A stretch of 42,732 nucleotides of DNA from Woeseiaceae bacterium (GCA_030066735.1 JASJBB010000020.1:1-42732); one strand, 5' to 3'; shown: positions 9,070 to 19,052, numbered from the stretch's first letter. Program-made: numbers and translations. Notes: generated by a model not told the origin, from the sequence alone.

Positions 9070-10911
9070 ATGTCGGCAGCGTATGACGTCATAGTGGTCG
9101 GCGGCGGCCACGCCGGGACGGAGGCCTCGCTGGCCGCCGCGAGAACCGGTGCGCGCACGTTGCTCGTCACGCACAGCCGCGACGGGCTCGGGCAGATGAG
9201 CTGCAACCCGGCGATCGGCGGCATCGGCAAGGGCCACCTGGCGCGGGAAATCGACGCGCTCGGCGGCGCCATGGCAGTGGCTATCGACCGCGCCGGCATC
9301 CAGTTCCGAACCCTCAACGCGAGCAAGGGGCCGGCCGTGCGGGCCACGCGCGCCCAGGCGGACCGCTCCCTGTACAGGCAGGCGATACGCGCGATCGTGG
9401 AAAATCAGCCGAACCTCGACATTGCGGAGCAGTCGGTCGACGACCTCATTGTCGAGGGCGAGCGCGTGGCCGGAGTGGTCTCGAGCGCTGGCGCGCGCAT
9501 CCGTGCGGCCGCCGTCGTGCTGACGACGGGCACGTTCCTCGGGGGCCGCATTCTCGTCGGGCAGACAGAGCAGCCCGGGGGGCGCGCCGGTGACGCGCCA
9601 TCGGTAGCCCTCGCACGGCGGCTTCGCGAGCTGCCTTTTCGGGTCGCGCGCCTGAAGACCGGCACGCCGCCGCGGCTCGACGGCCGCACGATCGACTACA
9701 GCGTGATGCAGGAACAGGCGGGTGACGAACCGCGCCCGGTGTTCTCTTTCGTCGGCCGCCGCAGCGACCACCCGCAGCAGGTGTCCTGCCACATCACGAG
9801 GACTACCGCGGCAACGCACGACATTATTCGCGGCGCGCTCGAACACTCGCCGATGTACACGGGGATCATCGAGGGCGTGGGGCCGCGTTATTGCCCGTCG
9901 GTCGAGGACAAGATCGTGCGCTTCGCCGACAAGGAGTCGCACCAGGTATTTGTCGAACCCGAAGGGCTCGACACGCCCGTCGTGTATCCGAACGGGATTT
10001 CGACGAGCCTGCCGCACGACACGCAGGTGCGATTCGTGCGGTCGATTCCGGGCTTCGAAAAGGCCGAGATCATGCAGCCCGGTTACGCGATCGAGTACGA
10101 CTATTTCGACCCGCGCGACCTCAGGCCCACGCTCGAGACGCGGGCGTTGCGCGGGCTCTGGTTCGCCGGGCAGATCAACGGCACCACGGGCTACGAAGAG
10201 GCGGGCGCCCAGGGGCTGCTCGCCGGCCTCAACGCGGCGCGCCACGCGCAGGAACAGGAACAGTGGTTCCCGCAACGGCAGGAAGCCTACCTGGGCGTGC
10301 TGGTTGACGACCTGATCACCCGCGGCGTCAGCGAGCCGTACAGAATGTTCACGAGCAGGGCGGAATACCGGCTCACCCTACGCGAGGACAACGCCGACCA
10401 GCGACTGACACCGGCTGGCCGCGAATGCGGCCTGGTCGACGATATGCGCTGGTCGGCGTTCAATACCAAGATGGCGGCGGTGGCTGCCGAGCAGCAGCGC
10501 CTGGCGGACATTCGCGCCGACGGGGTCAGCGCCGCCGAGCTGCTGAAGCGACCCGAGAACGGTTACGCGGATGTGGTCGCCATGGACCACGTTGGCGCCA
10601 TGCCGGGAAGTTTCGACCGGGAGCTTCGGGAGCAGATTGAGACGCAGGTCGAAGTGCAGGCCAAGTACGCTGGATACATTGATCGCCAGGAGCGAGAGAT
10701 CGCCAAGCACGCAAAGCAGGAGGCGCTGCGACTGCCGGAGGACCTCGATTACGCGCAGGTCCACGGGCTCTCCAACGAGGCGCGGCAGCGGCTGCAGGCC
10801 GCGCGCCCCGTCACGCTGGGCCAGGCCTCGAGGCTCGAAGGCATGACGCCGTCCGCGGTCTCGCTGCTGCTCGTGCACTTACGGAAACGACGGTTAAGGA
10901 AAACGGCTTGA
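9070..10911 (+). CDS. mnmG: tRNA uridine-5-carboxymethylaminomethyl modification enzyme MnmG
   Basis: 613 residues. FAD-dependent partner of MnmE in tRNA wobble-uridine modification. The Rossmann FAD motif [11 protein letters not shown] starts at about residue 9. Family blocks [52 protein letters not shown] and TSRAEYRL are all present. The C-terminal helical domain, which contacts MnmE and tRNA, ends with [12 protein letters not shown]. Length is close to the usual 620-630. In many relatives rsmG follows directly; here a peptide importer does, its ATG overlapping the mnmG stop as TGATG. The 98-bp upstream gap separates it from the divergent S33 gene and contains a TAAAAT (9034-9039) that could be a -10, without a convincing -35. 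Confidence 0.97.
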   Translation: MSAAYDVIVVGGGHAGTEASLAAARTGARTLLVTHSRDGLGQMSCNPAIGGIGKGHLAREIDALGGAMAVAIDRAGIQFRTLNASKGPAVRATRAQADRSLYRQAIRAIVENQPNLDIAEQSVDDLIVEGERVAGVVSSAGARIRAAAVVLTTGTFLGGRILVGQTEQPGGRAGDAPSVALARRLRELPFRVARLKTGTPPRLDGRTIDYSVMQEQAGDEPRPVFSFVGRRSDHPQQVSCHITRTTAATHDIIRGALEHSPMYTGIIEGVGPRYCPSVEDKIVRFADKESHQVFVEPEGLDTPVVYPNGISTSLPHDTQVRFVRSIPGFEKAEIMQPGYAIEYDYFDPRDLRPTLETRALRGLWFAGQINGTTGYEEAGAQGLLAGLNAARHAQEQEQWFPQRQEAYLGVLVDDLITRGVSEPYRMFTSRAEYRLTLREDNADQRLTPAGRECGLVDDMRWSAFNTKMAAVAAEQQRLADIRADGVSAAELLKRPENGYADVVAMDHVGAMPGSFDRELREQIETQVEVQAKYAGYIDRQEREIAKHAKQEALRLPEDLDYAQVHGLSNEARQRLQAARPVTLGQASRLEGMTPSAVSLLLVHLRKRRLRKTA

Positions 10912-12539
10912 TGTCCAGATTGCGCGCCTTTGTCTACGTTGTTCTGTTTGCGGCCGCCGCATTCGTCGTCTGGCAGTACCAGTGGGCAGGGCAGTCCGAG
11001 CAGCCCGACTCGTCGGTGTTGCATCGCGGGCTGCCCGCGGACCCCGAGTCGGTGGACCCGCAGAAGGCTCGCACCACCCAGGCCGGCGACGTGCTCCGCG
11101 ATATCGGCGAAGGTCTGCTCGGTTATTCGCCGGCCGGCGAGCTCGTCCCGGGCGCGGCCGAGTCGTGGACCATTTCCGATGACGGCCTGACCTACTCCTT
11201 TATTATTCGTGACGGCGCGCGCTGGTCGAACGGGGACCCGGTGACAGCCGGCGACTTCGTCTTCAGCCTGCGGCGGCTCGTCGATCCGGCCACCGCGGCC
11301 TTCTATGCGAACGCGATTGCCGTCGTTGCCAGCGCCGAGGCCATTGCTGCCGGCGAGCTGCCCCCGGAGGAACTCGGCGTCGAGGCCGCCGGCGATCGCG
11401 AGCTAATCATCCGGCTCGAGCGGCCCACCCCGTACCTGTTGAGCCTGTTGACCTACCCGGCAACGTTTCCGGTGCATGCCGGGTCGATAGCGCTGCATGG
11501 TGACGATTTCACGCGCCCCGGTAACCTGTTGTCCAACGGCGCCTACAAGCTCGACGCCTGGACGCCGGGATCGGAGCTGGCGTTGAGCCGCAACGAGTTC
11601 TACTGGAACGACGCCGCCACGGCGATTGACGAGGTTCGGCACCACGTGCTGACGCAGGGGGTGACCGAGCTGAATCGCTACCGCGCCGGGGAACTGCACA
11701 TCACGAGCACGGTGCCGGCCGACAACTTTGCGCAGGTCCGCGAGGAGTACGGCGACCAGCTGCGCATTGCGCCGTACATCGGCGTGTACTACTACGGCTT
11801 CAACCTGACCAGGCCGCCGTTCAAGGACAACCCGGGCTTGCGCGAAGCGCTGTCGATGGCGATCGATCGCGACGTGCTGGCCGAGAAAGTCGTCGGTCGC
11901 GGCGAGGAGCCGGCTTACAGCTGGGTGCCGCCCGGCGTCGACAACTACGAGCCGCGGCGCCTGGCGTTCGCGGACACGAGCCAGGACGAGCGCAATGCGC
12001 GGGCGCGCCGGCTCATGGCCGAGGCAGGCTACGGACCCGACAATCCGCTGCAAATCGAGCTGCGCTACAACACGTCCGACGAGCACCGCCGCATCGCGCT
12101 GGCCGTTCAGGCGATGTGGAAGGAGGCGCTTGGCGTGGAGACTGCGCTGATCAACGAGGAACAGCAGGTACTGCTCGCGAACATGCGCGAAGCCGAGGTG
12201 ACCCAGGTGTTTCGCTCGAGCTGGATCGGCGATTACAACGATGCGCACACGTTCCTGAGCATCGTCGAGAGCAATAACGCGTCAAACATGCCGCGCTATG
12301 CAAACGACGAGTTCGACGCGGTCATGGACCAGGCGGCGCGGCAGACCAACCCGAAGTGGCGTCGCGTGCACCTCGAGGAGGCCGAGCGGGTCTTCCTGGC
12401 GGATCACGCGGTGATCCCGCTGTACTTCTATGTCAGCAAGCACCTCGTCAGCCCGGAGGTCGAGGGCTGGGAAGACAATGTGCTGGATTATCATTACAGT
12501 CAGCACCTGAGCCTGGCGCCTGTTGACGCCGCGCCCTGA
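10911..12539 (+). CDS. Peptide ABC transporter substrate-binding protein (OppA-like)
   Basis: 542 residues from ATG at 10911. A TTG one codon earlier is possible but the TGATG overlap with mnmG favours the ATG. The first about 25 residues ([20 protein letters not shown]) form a signal or membrane anchor; no lipobox cysteine is seen. The rest matches the SBP family 5 fold: LHRGLPADPESVDPQKA opening, GLLGYSPAGELVPGAAESW, WSNGDPVTAGDFVFSLRRLVDP, and a central YYYGFNLTRPPFKDN followed by LREALSMAIDRD. These blocks are characteristic of OppA. It captures oligopeptides in the periplasm for the downstream permeases. It is the first gene of a four-gene importer operon. Confidence 0.93.
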   Translation: MSRLRAFVYVVLFAAAAFVVWQYQWAGQSEQPDSSVLHRGLPADPESVDPQKARTTQAGDVLRDIGEGLLGYSPAGELVPGAAESWTISDDGLTYSFIIRDGARWSNGDPVTAGDFVFSLRRLVDPATAAFYANAIAVVASAEAIAAGELPPEELGVEAAGDRELIIRLERPTPYLLSLLTYPATFPVHAGSIALHGDDFTRPGNLLSNGAYKLDAWTPGSELALSRNEFYWNDAATAIDEVRHHVLTQGVTELNRYRAGELHITSTVPADNFAQVREEYGDQLRIAPYIGVYYYGFNLTRPPFKDNPGLREALSMAIDRDVLAEKVVGRGEEPAYSWVPPGVDNYEPRRLAFADTSQDERNARARRLMAEAGYGPDNPLQIELRYNTSDEHRRIALAVQAMWKEALGVETALINEEQQVLLANMREAEVTQVFRSSWIGDYNDAHTFLSIVESNNASNMPRYANDEFDAVMDQAARQTNPKWRRVHLEEAERVFLADHAVIPLYFYVSKHLVSPEVEGWEDNVLDYHYSQHLSLAPVDAAP

Positions 12540-12551
12540 CCGGAACCTGCT

Positions 12552-13475
12552 TTGCTGCTATACGCCCTGAAGCGACTGCTGGGCGCAATTCCGACGCTGC
12601 TGTTGGTGATTACGCTGGCCTTTCTGATGGTGCATGCTGCACCCGGAGGCCCGTTTGACGACGAGCGCGTGCTGCCGCCAGAGACGCGCGCCGCGCTCGA
12701 GGCCGCCTACAATCTCGACCAGCCGCTGCACCGGCAGTTTCTGAACTATCTCGCGGGCGTCGTCACCGGCGACCTCGGCCCTTCATATCATTACCGTGAC
12801 TATTCCGTTGCCGAGCTGATCGGCAACGCGTTCCCGGTGTCGCTGCAGCTCGGCTCGATGGCGATCCTGCTCGCTGTCCTCGCGGGCGTGGCTGCGGGCA
12901 CGTATGCGGCGCTGCATCGCAATACGCTGCTGGACCGGATCGTCATGGGCCTGGCGCTGACCGGCATTTCGATCCCGGTCTTTGTCATCGCGCCGGTGCT
13001 CGTGCTGTTGTTTGCGGTCAAGCTGCAGTGGTTGCCCGCGGGCTGGAGCGGCAATGACGGCGCCGGCCGGCTGATCCTGCCGGTGGTCTCGCTGGCGCTG
13101 CCGCAGATTGCCTACATCGCACGCCTGACCCGGGCCAGCATGATCGACGTACTGTCGTCGGACTTCATCCGCACGGCGCGGGCGCAAGGCCTCGGAACCA
13201 GGGCGGTGATTCGCTACCACGCGCTGCAGCCCGCGATGTTGCCGGTGCTGTCGTACATGGGCCCGGCCATTGCGGCGATCCTGACCGGTTCGGTTGTCGT
13301 CGAGGAAATCTTCGGCATCCCCGGGCTGGGGCGGTTCTTCGTGAACGGCGCGCTCAACCGCGACTACACGCTCGTGCTCGGCATCGTGATTTTCTACGCG
13401 GCGCTCGTGGTGCTGCTCAACCTGCTGGTCGACCTGCTCTACGGGGTCATCGACCCGAGGATTCGGCGCCGATGA
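12552..13475 (+). CDS. Oligopeptide ABC transporter permease (OppB-like)
   Basis: 307 residues, TTG start at 12552. The sequence from the first codon (LLYALKRLLGAIPTLL) aligns with OppB N-termini and no ATG precedes the first membrane span. A GGAA at 12542 is the only ribosome-binding hint. Six hydrophobic spans are visible. The periplasmic segment APGGPFDDERVLPPETRAALEA is typical of OppB. The EAA-loop region RTARAQGLGTRAVIRYHALQ contacts the ATPase. It pairs with the next gene, whose ATG overlaps this stop by 4 bp. Confidence 0.94.
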   Translation: MLLYALKRLLGAIPTLLLVITLAFLMVHAAPGGPFDDERVLPPETRAALEAAYNLDQPLHRQFLNYLAGVVTGDLGPSYHYRDYSVAELIGNAFPVSLQLGSMAILLAVLAGVAAGTYAALHRNTLLDRIVMGLALTGISIPVFVIAPVLVLLFAVKLQWLPAGWSGNDGAGRLILPVVSLALPQIAYIARLTRASMIDVLSSDFIRTARAQGLGTRAVIRYHALQPAMLPVLSYMGPAIAAILTGSVVVEEIFGIPGLGRFFVNGALNRDYTLVLGIVIFYAALVVLLNLLVDLLYGVIDPRIRRR

Positions 13476-14281
13476 GTCGCGGCATCAAGGTCTGTGGCGG
13501 CATCCTGCTCGGCATCGTCGTCGTGGCGCTGCTCGGTCCAATGCTCAGCCCGCACAGCTACGACCAGGTGAATTTCGACGCGCAGCTCATGGCGCCCACC
13601 ACCAGCGACGGGCACCTGTTCGGCACGGACGATCTCGGCCGCGACCTCTTCGTGCGTTCGATGCTCGGCGTGCAGGTTACGATCCTGGTTGCGGTCGTGG
13701 CGAGCATCGTCAGCCTCGTTATCGGCGTCGTCTACGGGGCCATCGCGGGGTACGCGGGCGGGCGCGTCGACGCGCTGATGATGCGTTTCGTGGACACGCT
13801 CTACGCGCTGCCGTTTATCTTCTTCGTGATCCTGTTGATGGTGGCTTTCGAGCGCAATTTCCTGTTGATCTTCGTCGCCATCGGCGCGATCAACTGGCTG
13901 GACATGGCGCGCATCGTAAGGGGCCAGACGCTCAGCCTGCGCGAGCGTGAATTCGTCGAGGCCGCGCGGTTGATGGGCGCGTCGCCGGCGCGCGTTCTTT
14001 TCCGGCACATCGCGCCGAACCTGGTCGGCGTGGTCGTCGTCTACGTGACGTTGACGATACCGCAGGCGATTCTCGTCGAGTCATTCCTGAGCTTTCTCGG
14101 CCTCGGCATCCAGGAGCCGCAGACGTCGCTGGGCTCGCTGGTCTATGCCGGTGTCGCCCAGATGGAAGGCGCGTCCCACATGTTGCTGATTCCGGCTACG
14201 CTGTTGGCGACGATCCTGTTGTTATTCAACTTCCTTGGCGACGCGCTGCGCGACGCTTTCGATGCACGGGGGGGCGTGTGA
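13472..14281 (+). CDS. Oligopeptide ABC transporter permease (OppC-like)
   Basis: 269 residues, ATGA overlap with the upstream permease. N-terminal span [20 protein letters not shown], then [20 protein letters not shown], the usual OppC/DppC motif, and four or five further spans. The EAA loop is [24 protein letters not shown]. The C-terminus carries [20 protein letters not shown] as in OppC. At 269 residues it is shorter than E. coli OppC (about 302), mainly at the N-terminus. Confidence 0.94.
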   Translation: MSRGIKVCGGILLGIVVVALLGPMLSPHSYDQVNFDAQLMAPTTSDGHLFGTDDLGRDLFVRSMLGVQVTILVAVVASIVSLVIGVVYGAIAGYAGGRVDALMMRFVDTLYALPFIFFVILLMVAFERNFLLIFVAIGAINWLDMARIVRGQTLSLREREFVEAARLMGASPARVLFRHIAPNLVGVVVVYVTLTIPQAILVESFLSFLGLGIQEPQTSLGSLVYAGVAQMEGASHMLLIPATLLATILLLFNFLGDALRDAFDARGGV

Positions 14282-16017
14282 GCCTGCTGGAGATCGACAA
14301 CCTGTCGGTCGGTTACGGCGGGCAGACCGCGGTCGACGGTGTTTCTTTCGCGATCGGCGCGGGCGAGTCCGTCGGGCTGGTCGGCGAGTCCGGCTCGGGC
14401 AAGTCGCAAACCGCGCTGGCCGTGCTGGGCCTGCTGCCGGCGACGGCCGAGGTGCGCGGCAGCGTCCGGTTCGCGGGCGAGGAAATCCTGGGCGCGACCG
14501 AGAGCGCGCTCGACGCGCTGCGCGCGACGCGGATTGCCATGGTCTTCCAGGACCCGATGCAGGCGCTGAACCCATACCGGTCGATCGGCTCGCAGCTGGG
14601 CCGCATCCTCGCGCACCATGGCCTGGCCGCCGGCAGCGCGGCCCGTGAGCGGGTTATCGCAATGCTCGAGCGGGTCGGTTTGCCGGACGCGCAACGGCAG
14701 TACCGGGCGTACCCGCACGAGCTCTCCGGAGGTATGCGGCAACGCGTGATGATCGCGTCGGCCCTGCTCTGCGAGCCGGAGCTGCTGATCGCCGACGAGC
14801 CGACGACGGCGCTCGATGTGACCGTGCAGGCGCAGATTCTCGACCTGCTGGAAGTGCTGCGGCAGGACACCGCGCTGCTGCTGATCACGCACGACCTCGG
14901 CGTCATTGCCGGACGTTGCGAGCGCATGGTCGTGCTCGATAAAGGCCGGGTTGTCGAGCAGGGCGCCACGCGCGACGTGTTCGAAGCACCGGCCCACGAG
15001 CACACCAGGGCCCTGCTGGAGGCGGCCCGCGGTGATCGTGACATCAGCCTGGAGCCACCGGCGCCCGAGACCTGTCTCGATGTCAGCGGCGCCCGGGTGG
15101 AATACACCGTGGCCGGCCGGCAGCGGCTGTCAGCCGTGCGCGGCGTGGATATGGACGTCCGCGCGGGCGAGAACGTCGCCATCGTCGGTGAGTCGGGCTC
15201 GGGCAAGTCGAGCTTCGCCCGTGGCCTGCTCGGGCTCGTCCCGCTGCGTGAAGGCCGCGTCCGGTTCAGGGGCGCGGAGCTGCCACGCGATCTCGACGAT
15301 CGGCCGCGCGGCCAGCGGGCAGCGCTGCAGCTCGTGTTCCAGGACGCCGCCGCGTCACTCAATCCGCAGATGCGCGTTGCGGACCTGGTGGCCGAACCGC
15401 TCGGAATTCACAGGAAAAACCTGGACGGTGATGCCCGGCGCGCCCGGGTGGCCGCGATGCTCGAAAAGGTGGGCCTCGGGATCGAGCACCTGGACCGCTA
15501 CCCGCACGAGCTGTCCGGCGGGCAGGCGCAGCGCGTTGCGATCGCCCGCGCCCTGATGCTCGAGCCCGACGTGCTGGTCTGCGACGAGGCCGTCGCGGCG
15601 CTCGACGGCACCGTTCGTGAGCGCATTCTCGAACTGTTGCGACGACAACAGCGGGAGGGGGGCTTCACGATCATCTTCATTACTCACGACCTCACCGTGG
15701 CGCGCGAAATCAGTCACCGGGTCATCGTGATGTACCTGGGGGAGACCGTCGAACAGGCGGCGACGGACGACCTGTTCGCCAGCCCGGCGCATCCGTATAC
15801 CAAAGCATTGCTGCGCGCCGCGCCGGCTCCCGACCCGGCGAACCCCGGCGGCAAGACCAGCGTGTCCGGCGAGACACCGTCGCCGCTGCAACCGCCGTCC
15901 GGCTGCGCGTTTCACCCGCGCTGCCCGCATGCGCGGGAGCGCTGCCGGGACGAAGCGCCGCAACTGCGCGAGGTAGGACGCAGCCTCGTGCGTTGTCACT
16001 TTGCCGAGGAGCTCTAG
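14278..16017 (+). CDS. Fused double ATP-binding protein of peptide importer (OppD-OppF fusion)
   Basis: 579 residues, GTG start overlapping the OppC-like stop by 4 bp (GTGA). Two complete ABC cassettes in one chain. The first has Walker A GESGSGKS at 36-43, signature LSGGMRQRVMIA, Walker B LLIADEPTTALD and LITHDLG. The second has Walker A GESGSGKS at about 304-311, signature LSGGQAQRVAIARAL, Walker B VLVCDEAVAALD and FITHDL. The C-terminus GCAFHPRCPHARERC is the oligopeptide/dipeptide transporter tail, whose cysteines bind an iron-sulfur cluster in some members. The fused arrangement resembles YejF and GsiA, whereas the permeases look like OppBC. The stop codon TAG belongs to a degenerate REP-like hairpin. 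Confidence 0.94.
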   Translation: MSLLEIDNLSVGYGGQTAVDGVSFAIGAGESVGLVGESGSGKSQTALAVLGLLPATAEVRGSVRFAGEEILGATESALDALRATRIAMVFQDPMQALNPYRSIGSQLGRILAHHGLAAGSAARERVIAMLERVGLPDAQRQYRAYPHELSGGMRQRVMIASALLCEPELLIADEPTTALDVTVQAQILDLLEVLRQDTALLLITHDLGVIAGRCERMVVLDKGRVVEQGATRDVFEAPAHEHTRALLEAARGDRDISLEPPAPETCLDVSGARVEYTVAGRQRLSAVRGVDMDVRAGENVAIVGESGSGKSSFARGLLGLVPLREGRVRFRGAELPRDLDDRPRGQRAALQLVFQDAAASLNPQMRVADLVAEPLGIHRKNLDGDARRARVAAMLEKVGLGIEHLDRYPHELSGGQAQRVAIARALMLEPDVLVCDEAVAALDGTVRERILELLRRQQREGGFTIIFITHDLTVAREISHRVIVMYLGETVEQAATDDLFASPAHPYTKALLRAAPAPDPANPGGKTSVSGETPSPLQPPSGCAFHPRCPHARERCRDEAPQLREVGRSLVRCHFAEEL

Positions 16018-16040
16018 GGGCCCGCTGCTGCGGGCGACAG
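16015..16040 (+). repeat. REP-like hairpin, degenerate copy 1
   Basis: TAGGGGCCCGC, loop TGCT, GCGGGCGACAG. The 6-bp stem GCCCGC/GCGGGC is at 16020-16025 and 16030-16035. The first three bases are the stop codon of the fused ATPase gene, and the element exactly fills the gap to the convergent stop codon at 16041. It differs from the consensus in GGGGC in place of GGAGC and in the loop. Confidence 0.65.
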
Positions 16041-17357
16041 CTACGGTAGTCCGGGGATGATGCCGGGCATTGGCGCGCCATTGACCGTCAGCAGGCCATT
16101 GCTGAACTCCGCCTGCGTCCGGTACTGGTTGCCTTCGAGGCGCAGAAAGCCCAGGCCCACAGCCGCGTTGAGCTCCGGGTTGAGAGTGGCCGCCAGGTCG
16201 AACAGCTCGACAGGCACACTGAGATCGAGCCTGGCATCGAGCGCCAGCAGGACCGAGGTCATCACGAACTCGTCGATATCGGTCGGCTCAACCGTGACGT
16301 CCAGCGTGGCTGCGACGTTGCCTGACGGCACCGCCACATTGAGACGATCGACGCGAACCTCGAACCCCCTGGCGAACAGTGTGCGCAGGTCATCCTCGAC
16401 GGCGAGCCGCAGGTCGTCGCCGCTGCCATAACTGTCGACGTCGTCGATCACGTCGGAAATGCGCGCGAGTGAGGCAGCGTCAACGTCGATGATCGAAACG
16501 TCGAAACCGAAGGACGACGGCCCGAGCTCGCCGATCGGCACGGGTCCGATGTCAAGCGTGGACCGGGCCGTGACGAGGTCGCCGTCGAGCGATGCCACCG
16601 ATGTCAGGTTGAGGGTCCCCGCATCCGTGCGACCATACTCCGACGGGAAGGAAATCGACTCGACCGACACCTCGGCGTCACCGACCCAGAATCCGAAGCG
16701 CGTTCCCTGCTGTTCGCCCTCGAAGGTGATGGGCCCGACAGTGAGTCCCTCGGAGTGTGAAGTGAACTCCAGCGAATCGACGATGCCGTTGAAGCCAATA
16801 GTGCCGCCGGCCGCGTTCATCGTTATCAGCGCATCGACGCTGCCCCACCGCAACGTCTCTGCGCCATCGTCGAACGTCCCGGGGTCGACGACGAGATTGG
16901 ACCGCAGATCTCCCTGCAGGCCGACCTTGCTATAGATGGTGCCGGGCAAATCGACCGTCTCGCCGCCCTCGAACTCGACCTGCAGCGTCGAGATCGCGCT
17001 GCCGAGTCCGGGCGCCAGCGAGCCCTGCTCCCGGCCCATCGACGACACCGGAACCAGTCCGTGATCGATGCGCGTGTCGATGACCAGGGCCGGGATACCG
17101 CTGTAACCGCTATCCTGGAACCAGACGTTGAACAGGTCCCGGACGTCGCCGTCGTTGAGCTCAATGCGATGCTGCCCCTGTGACGAAAACCAGCCGCGAT
17201 CGTAGCCTTGCGACGTAACCTTGATCTCGCGACTCTCGTTGGCCGCCCAGTCGAGGTTCTCGTCCATCGACTGTTCGGCCAGCTTGCCCACGATGCCGGG
17301 CGACACGATGACGACCAGCGCGAGCGCCAGCAGCAGGAAAACGAAGCTCTTTTTCAC
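16041..17357 (-). CDS. DUF945 / YdgA-like family protein
   Basis: 438 residues, GTG start at 17357. An N-terminal signal or anchor (KKSFVFLLLALALVVIVSPGIVGKLAEQ) is followed by GYDRGWFSSQGQHRIEL, the characteristic opening of the YdgA/DUF945 family, then a long beta-rich region full of short acidic and glycine-rich strands. YdgA-like proteins are envelope-associated with no well-defined biochemical role, so no activity is assigned. The chain ends GAPMPGIIPGLP. The gene stands alone, convergent with the peptide importer operon and divergent from the cytochrome c gene. Confidence 0.75.
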   Translation of the reverse strand: MKKSFVFLLLALALVVIVSPGIVGKLAEQSMDENLDWAANESREIKVTSQGYDRGWFSSQGQHRIELNDGDVRDLFNVWFQDSGYSGIPALVIDTRIDHGLVPVSSMGREQGSLAPGLGSAISTLQVEFEGGETVDLPGTIYSKVGLQGDLRSNLVVDPGTFDDGAETLRWGSVDALITMNAAGGTIGFNGIVDSLEFTSHSEGLTVGPITFEGEQQGTRFGFWVGDAEVSVESISFPSEYGRTDAGTLNLTSVASLDGDLVTARSTLDIGPVPIGELGPSSFGFDVSIIDVDAASLARISDVIDDVDSYGSGDDLRLAVEDDLRTLFARGFEVRVDRLNVAVPSGNVAATLDVTVEPTDIDEFVMTSVLLALDARLDLSVPVELFDLAATLNPELNAAVGLGFLRLEGNQYRTQAEFSNGLLTVNGAPMPGIIPGLP

Positions 17358-17508
17358 GTTATCAAATCCCAGGCGGTGCTATCGAGGACGCGATGCTAGC
17401 ACGCGGGAAGTGGTATTCCGGGCTGGAAAACAGGAGCGGTTGTCACTACCATAGCGCCCTCGATCCGACGGGCATGCCCGGCCATCTATCCAACGCGTTG
17501 AAAACCAA
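17358..17508. other. Divergent intergenic region, DUF945-like / cytochrome c
   Basis: 151 bp between two divergent GTG starts. It should carry both promoters, but no convincing -35/-10 pair was found by eye on either strand. It contains a 10-bp palindrome CAACGCGTTG at 17491-17500, just ahead of the cytochrome start, which could be an operator; the evidence is only its symmetry. Confidence 0.4.
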
Positions 17509-18111
17509 GTGATTATCAAGACCAAGATTGCACTCATTGCGGCCTTGTTGCTGCTAACCGGCACGGCTGCGGCCGAGGGTGACCCGGAGGCCGGTGCGGC
17601 CATCGGCTACTCGTGCCTCGGTTGCCACGGCATCGAGGGCTACCGCAACGCCTACCCGTCGTTCCGCGTGCCGAAGCTCGGCGGCCAGACGGCCACTTAC
17701 CTGGAGATCGCTCTCCGGGGTTATCGCGACGGCATGCGGTCGCACCCGACCATGGTGGGCCAGTCAAAGAGCCTGACGGATCAACAGATTTCCGACGTGT
17801 CGACGTTCCTGGCGAGCTTCGGCAGCGCGGCCGTCGAGGCTGGCGGCGGCACCGCGCCCGCGTTCGAGAAGGCGGCTGCCTGCGCTGCCTGCCACGGCCA
17901 GAACGGCATCAGCGTCTCGCCGCCCTGGCCGACGCTGGCAGGACAGCACAAGGAGTACCTGGTGCACGCGCTCAACCAGTACCGCGACGGGTCGCGGAAA
18001 GACCCGGTCATGTCGCCGATGGCGGCGCCGCTGACGGACGAGGACGTCAAGCTGCTGGCCGAGTATTTTTCGAGCCTCCCGGGCCTGGTAACGACCGCCA
18101 AGGGCGATTGA
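17509..18111 (+). CDS. Dihaem cytochrome c, c4-like
   Basis: 200 residues, GTG start (MIIKTKIALIAALLLLTGTAAA signal peptide). Two tandem cytochrome c domains, each with one haem site: CLGCH at about residues 36-40 and CAACH at about 125-129. Methionines in PTMVGQ and PVMSPMA are placed to be the distal ligands. The repeat pattern ATYLEIALRGYRDGMRSHP / EYLVHALNQYRDGSRKDP is that of cytochrome c4. These periplasmic dihaem proteins pass electrons to terminal oxidases. The stop overlaps the TTG start of the next gene. No good Shine-Dalgarno precedes the GTG. Confidence 0.93.
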   Translation: MIIKTKIALIAALLLLTGTAAAEGDPEAGAAIGYSCLGCHGIEGYRNAYPSFRVPKLGGQTATYLEIALRGYRDGMRSHPTMVGQSKSLTDQQISDVSTFLASFGSAAVEAGGGTAPAFEKAAACAACHGQNGISVSPPWPTLAGQHKEYLVHALNQYRDGSRKDPVMSPMAAPLTDEDVKLLAEYFSSLPGLVTTAKGD

Positions 18112-19052
18112 TCGCCGCGACGACAATTCTCAATGATGGCATCGTCGCCATCGACACCGAGTACGCGCGTTCGTTGCAGGACGCGAGCCACCTGATCATC
18201 GAGGGCGGGCGCGCCGCGTTCGTCGATACGGGCGTCAACGACAGCGTTCCGCTGCTGCTGGACGCGCTGCGCGCCCAGGACCTGGATGTCGGCGACGTCG
18301 ATTACGTGATCCTCACGCACGTGCACCTGGACCACGCCGGTGGGGCGGGGCTGCTGATGCAGGAACTGCCCAACGCGCGCTGCGTGGTGCACCGGTATGG
18401 CGCGCGGCACATGGTCGATCCGGAAAAGCTGGTTGCGGGCACGCAGGCGGTTTACGGCGTGGAGCAGACGCAACAGACCTACGGCACGATTCGGCCGATC
18501 GACGAGGATCGCATTCACATCCCCGAAGACGGTGACTGGCTGTCGCTGAACGGGCGCGAACTGCAGTTCCTCAACACCGAGGGCCACGCCCGGCATCATC
18601 ACGTCATCCACGACCCGGCCTCGAAAGGCGTGTTTACCGGGGACAGCTTCGGCGTGTCTTACCGGGAGCTCGATACCGGCAACGGCGAAATCGTGTTCCC
18701 GACGTCGACGCCCGTGCAGTTCGACCCGCCCGAGGCACACGTCTCCGTCGACCGGATCATGGGGTGTGAGCCGGAGCAGCTGTACCTGACGCACTACAGC
18801 CGGGTCCGCAACCTCGACCGCCTCGCACAGCAGATGCACGCAGGCATCGACGCCTACGTCGCCATCGCGGAGCAACACGAGCACGACGACGACCGGTCGG
18901 CCAACATTCGCGCCGGGCTGACCGAGTATTATGCCGAGCAACTTGCCGACCACGGCTTCGCGGGCGGCCGGGACGAACTGCTCGAGGTGCTCGGCATCGA
19001 CATCGAGCTCAATGCCCAGGGCCTCGAGTTCTGGCTAAGTAAACGACAGTAG
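18108..19052 (+). CDS. Metallo-beta-lactamase-fold hydrolase
   Basis: 314 residues if read from TTG at 18108, which overlaps the cytochrome stop as TTGA. The frame is open further upstream but that part only reads the cytochrome gene in another frame. From the TTG the protein opens IAATTILNDGIVAIDTEY, a normal start for this subfamily. The metal motif HVHLDH is at about 71-76, followed by GGAGLLMQELPNA. Later ligands appear in GHARHHH, TGDSFG and LTHYS. It probably binds two metals. The substrate is unknown; glyoxalase-II-like thioesters are one possibility for the fold. The stop codon TAG begins a REP-like hairpin. Confidence 0.85.
   Translation: MIAATTILNDGIVAIDTEYARSLQDASHLIIEGGRAAFVDTGVNDSVPLLLDALRAQDLDVGDVDYVILTHVHLDHAGGAGLLMQELPNARCVVHRYGARHMVDPEKLVAGTQAVYGVEQTQQTYGTIRPIDEDRIHIPEDGDWLSLNGRELQFLNTEGHARHHHVIHDPASKGVFTGDSFGVSYRELDTGNGEIVFPTSTPVQFDPPEAHVSVDRIMGCEPEQLYLTHYSRVRNLDRLAQQMHAGIDAYVAIAEQHEHDDDRSANIRAGLTEYYAEQLADHGFAGGRDELLEVLGIDIELNAQGLEFWLSKRQ

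Noticed and set aside
8974-10275. Long minus-strand open frame opposite mnmG
   Set aside because: Shadow of mnmG; composition is Arg-rich and no family is recognisable.
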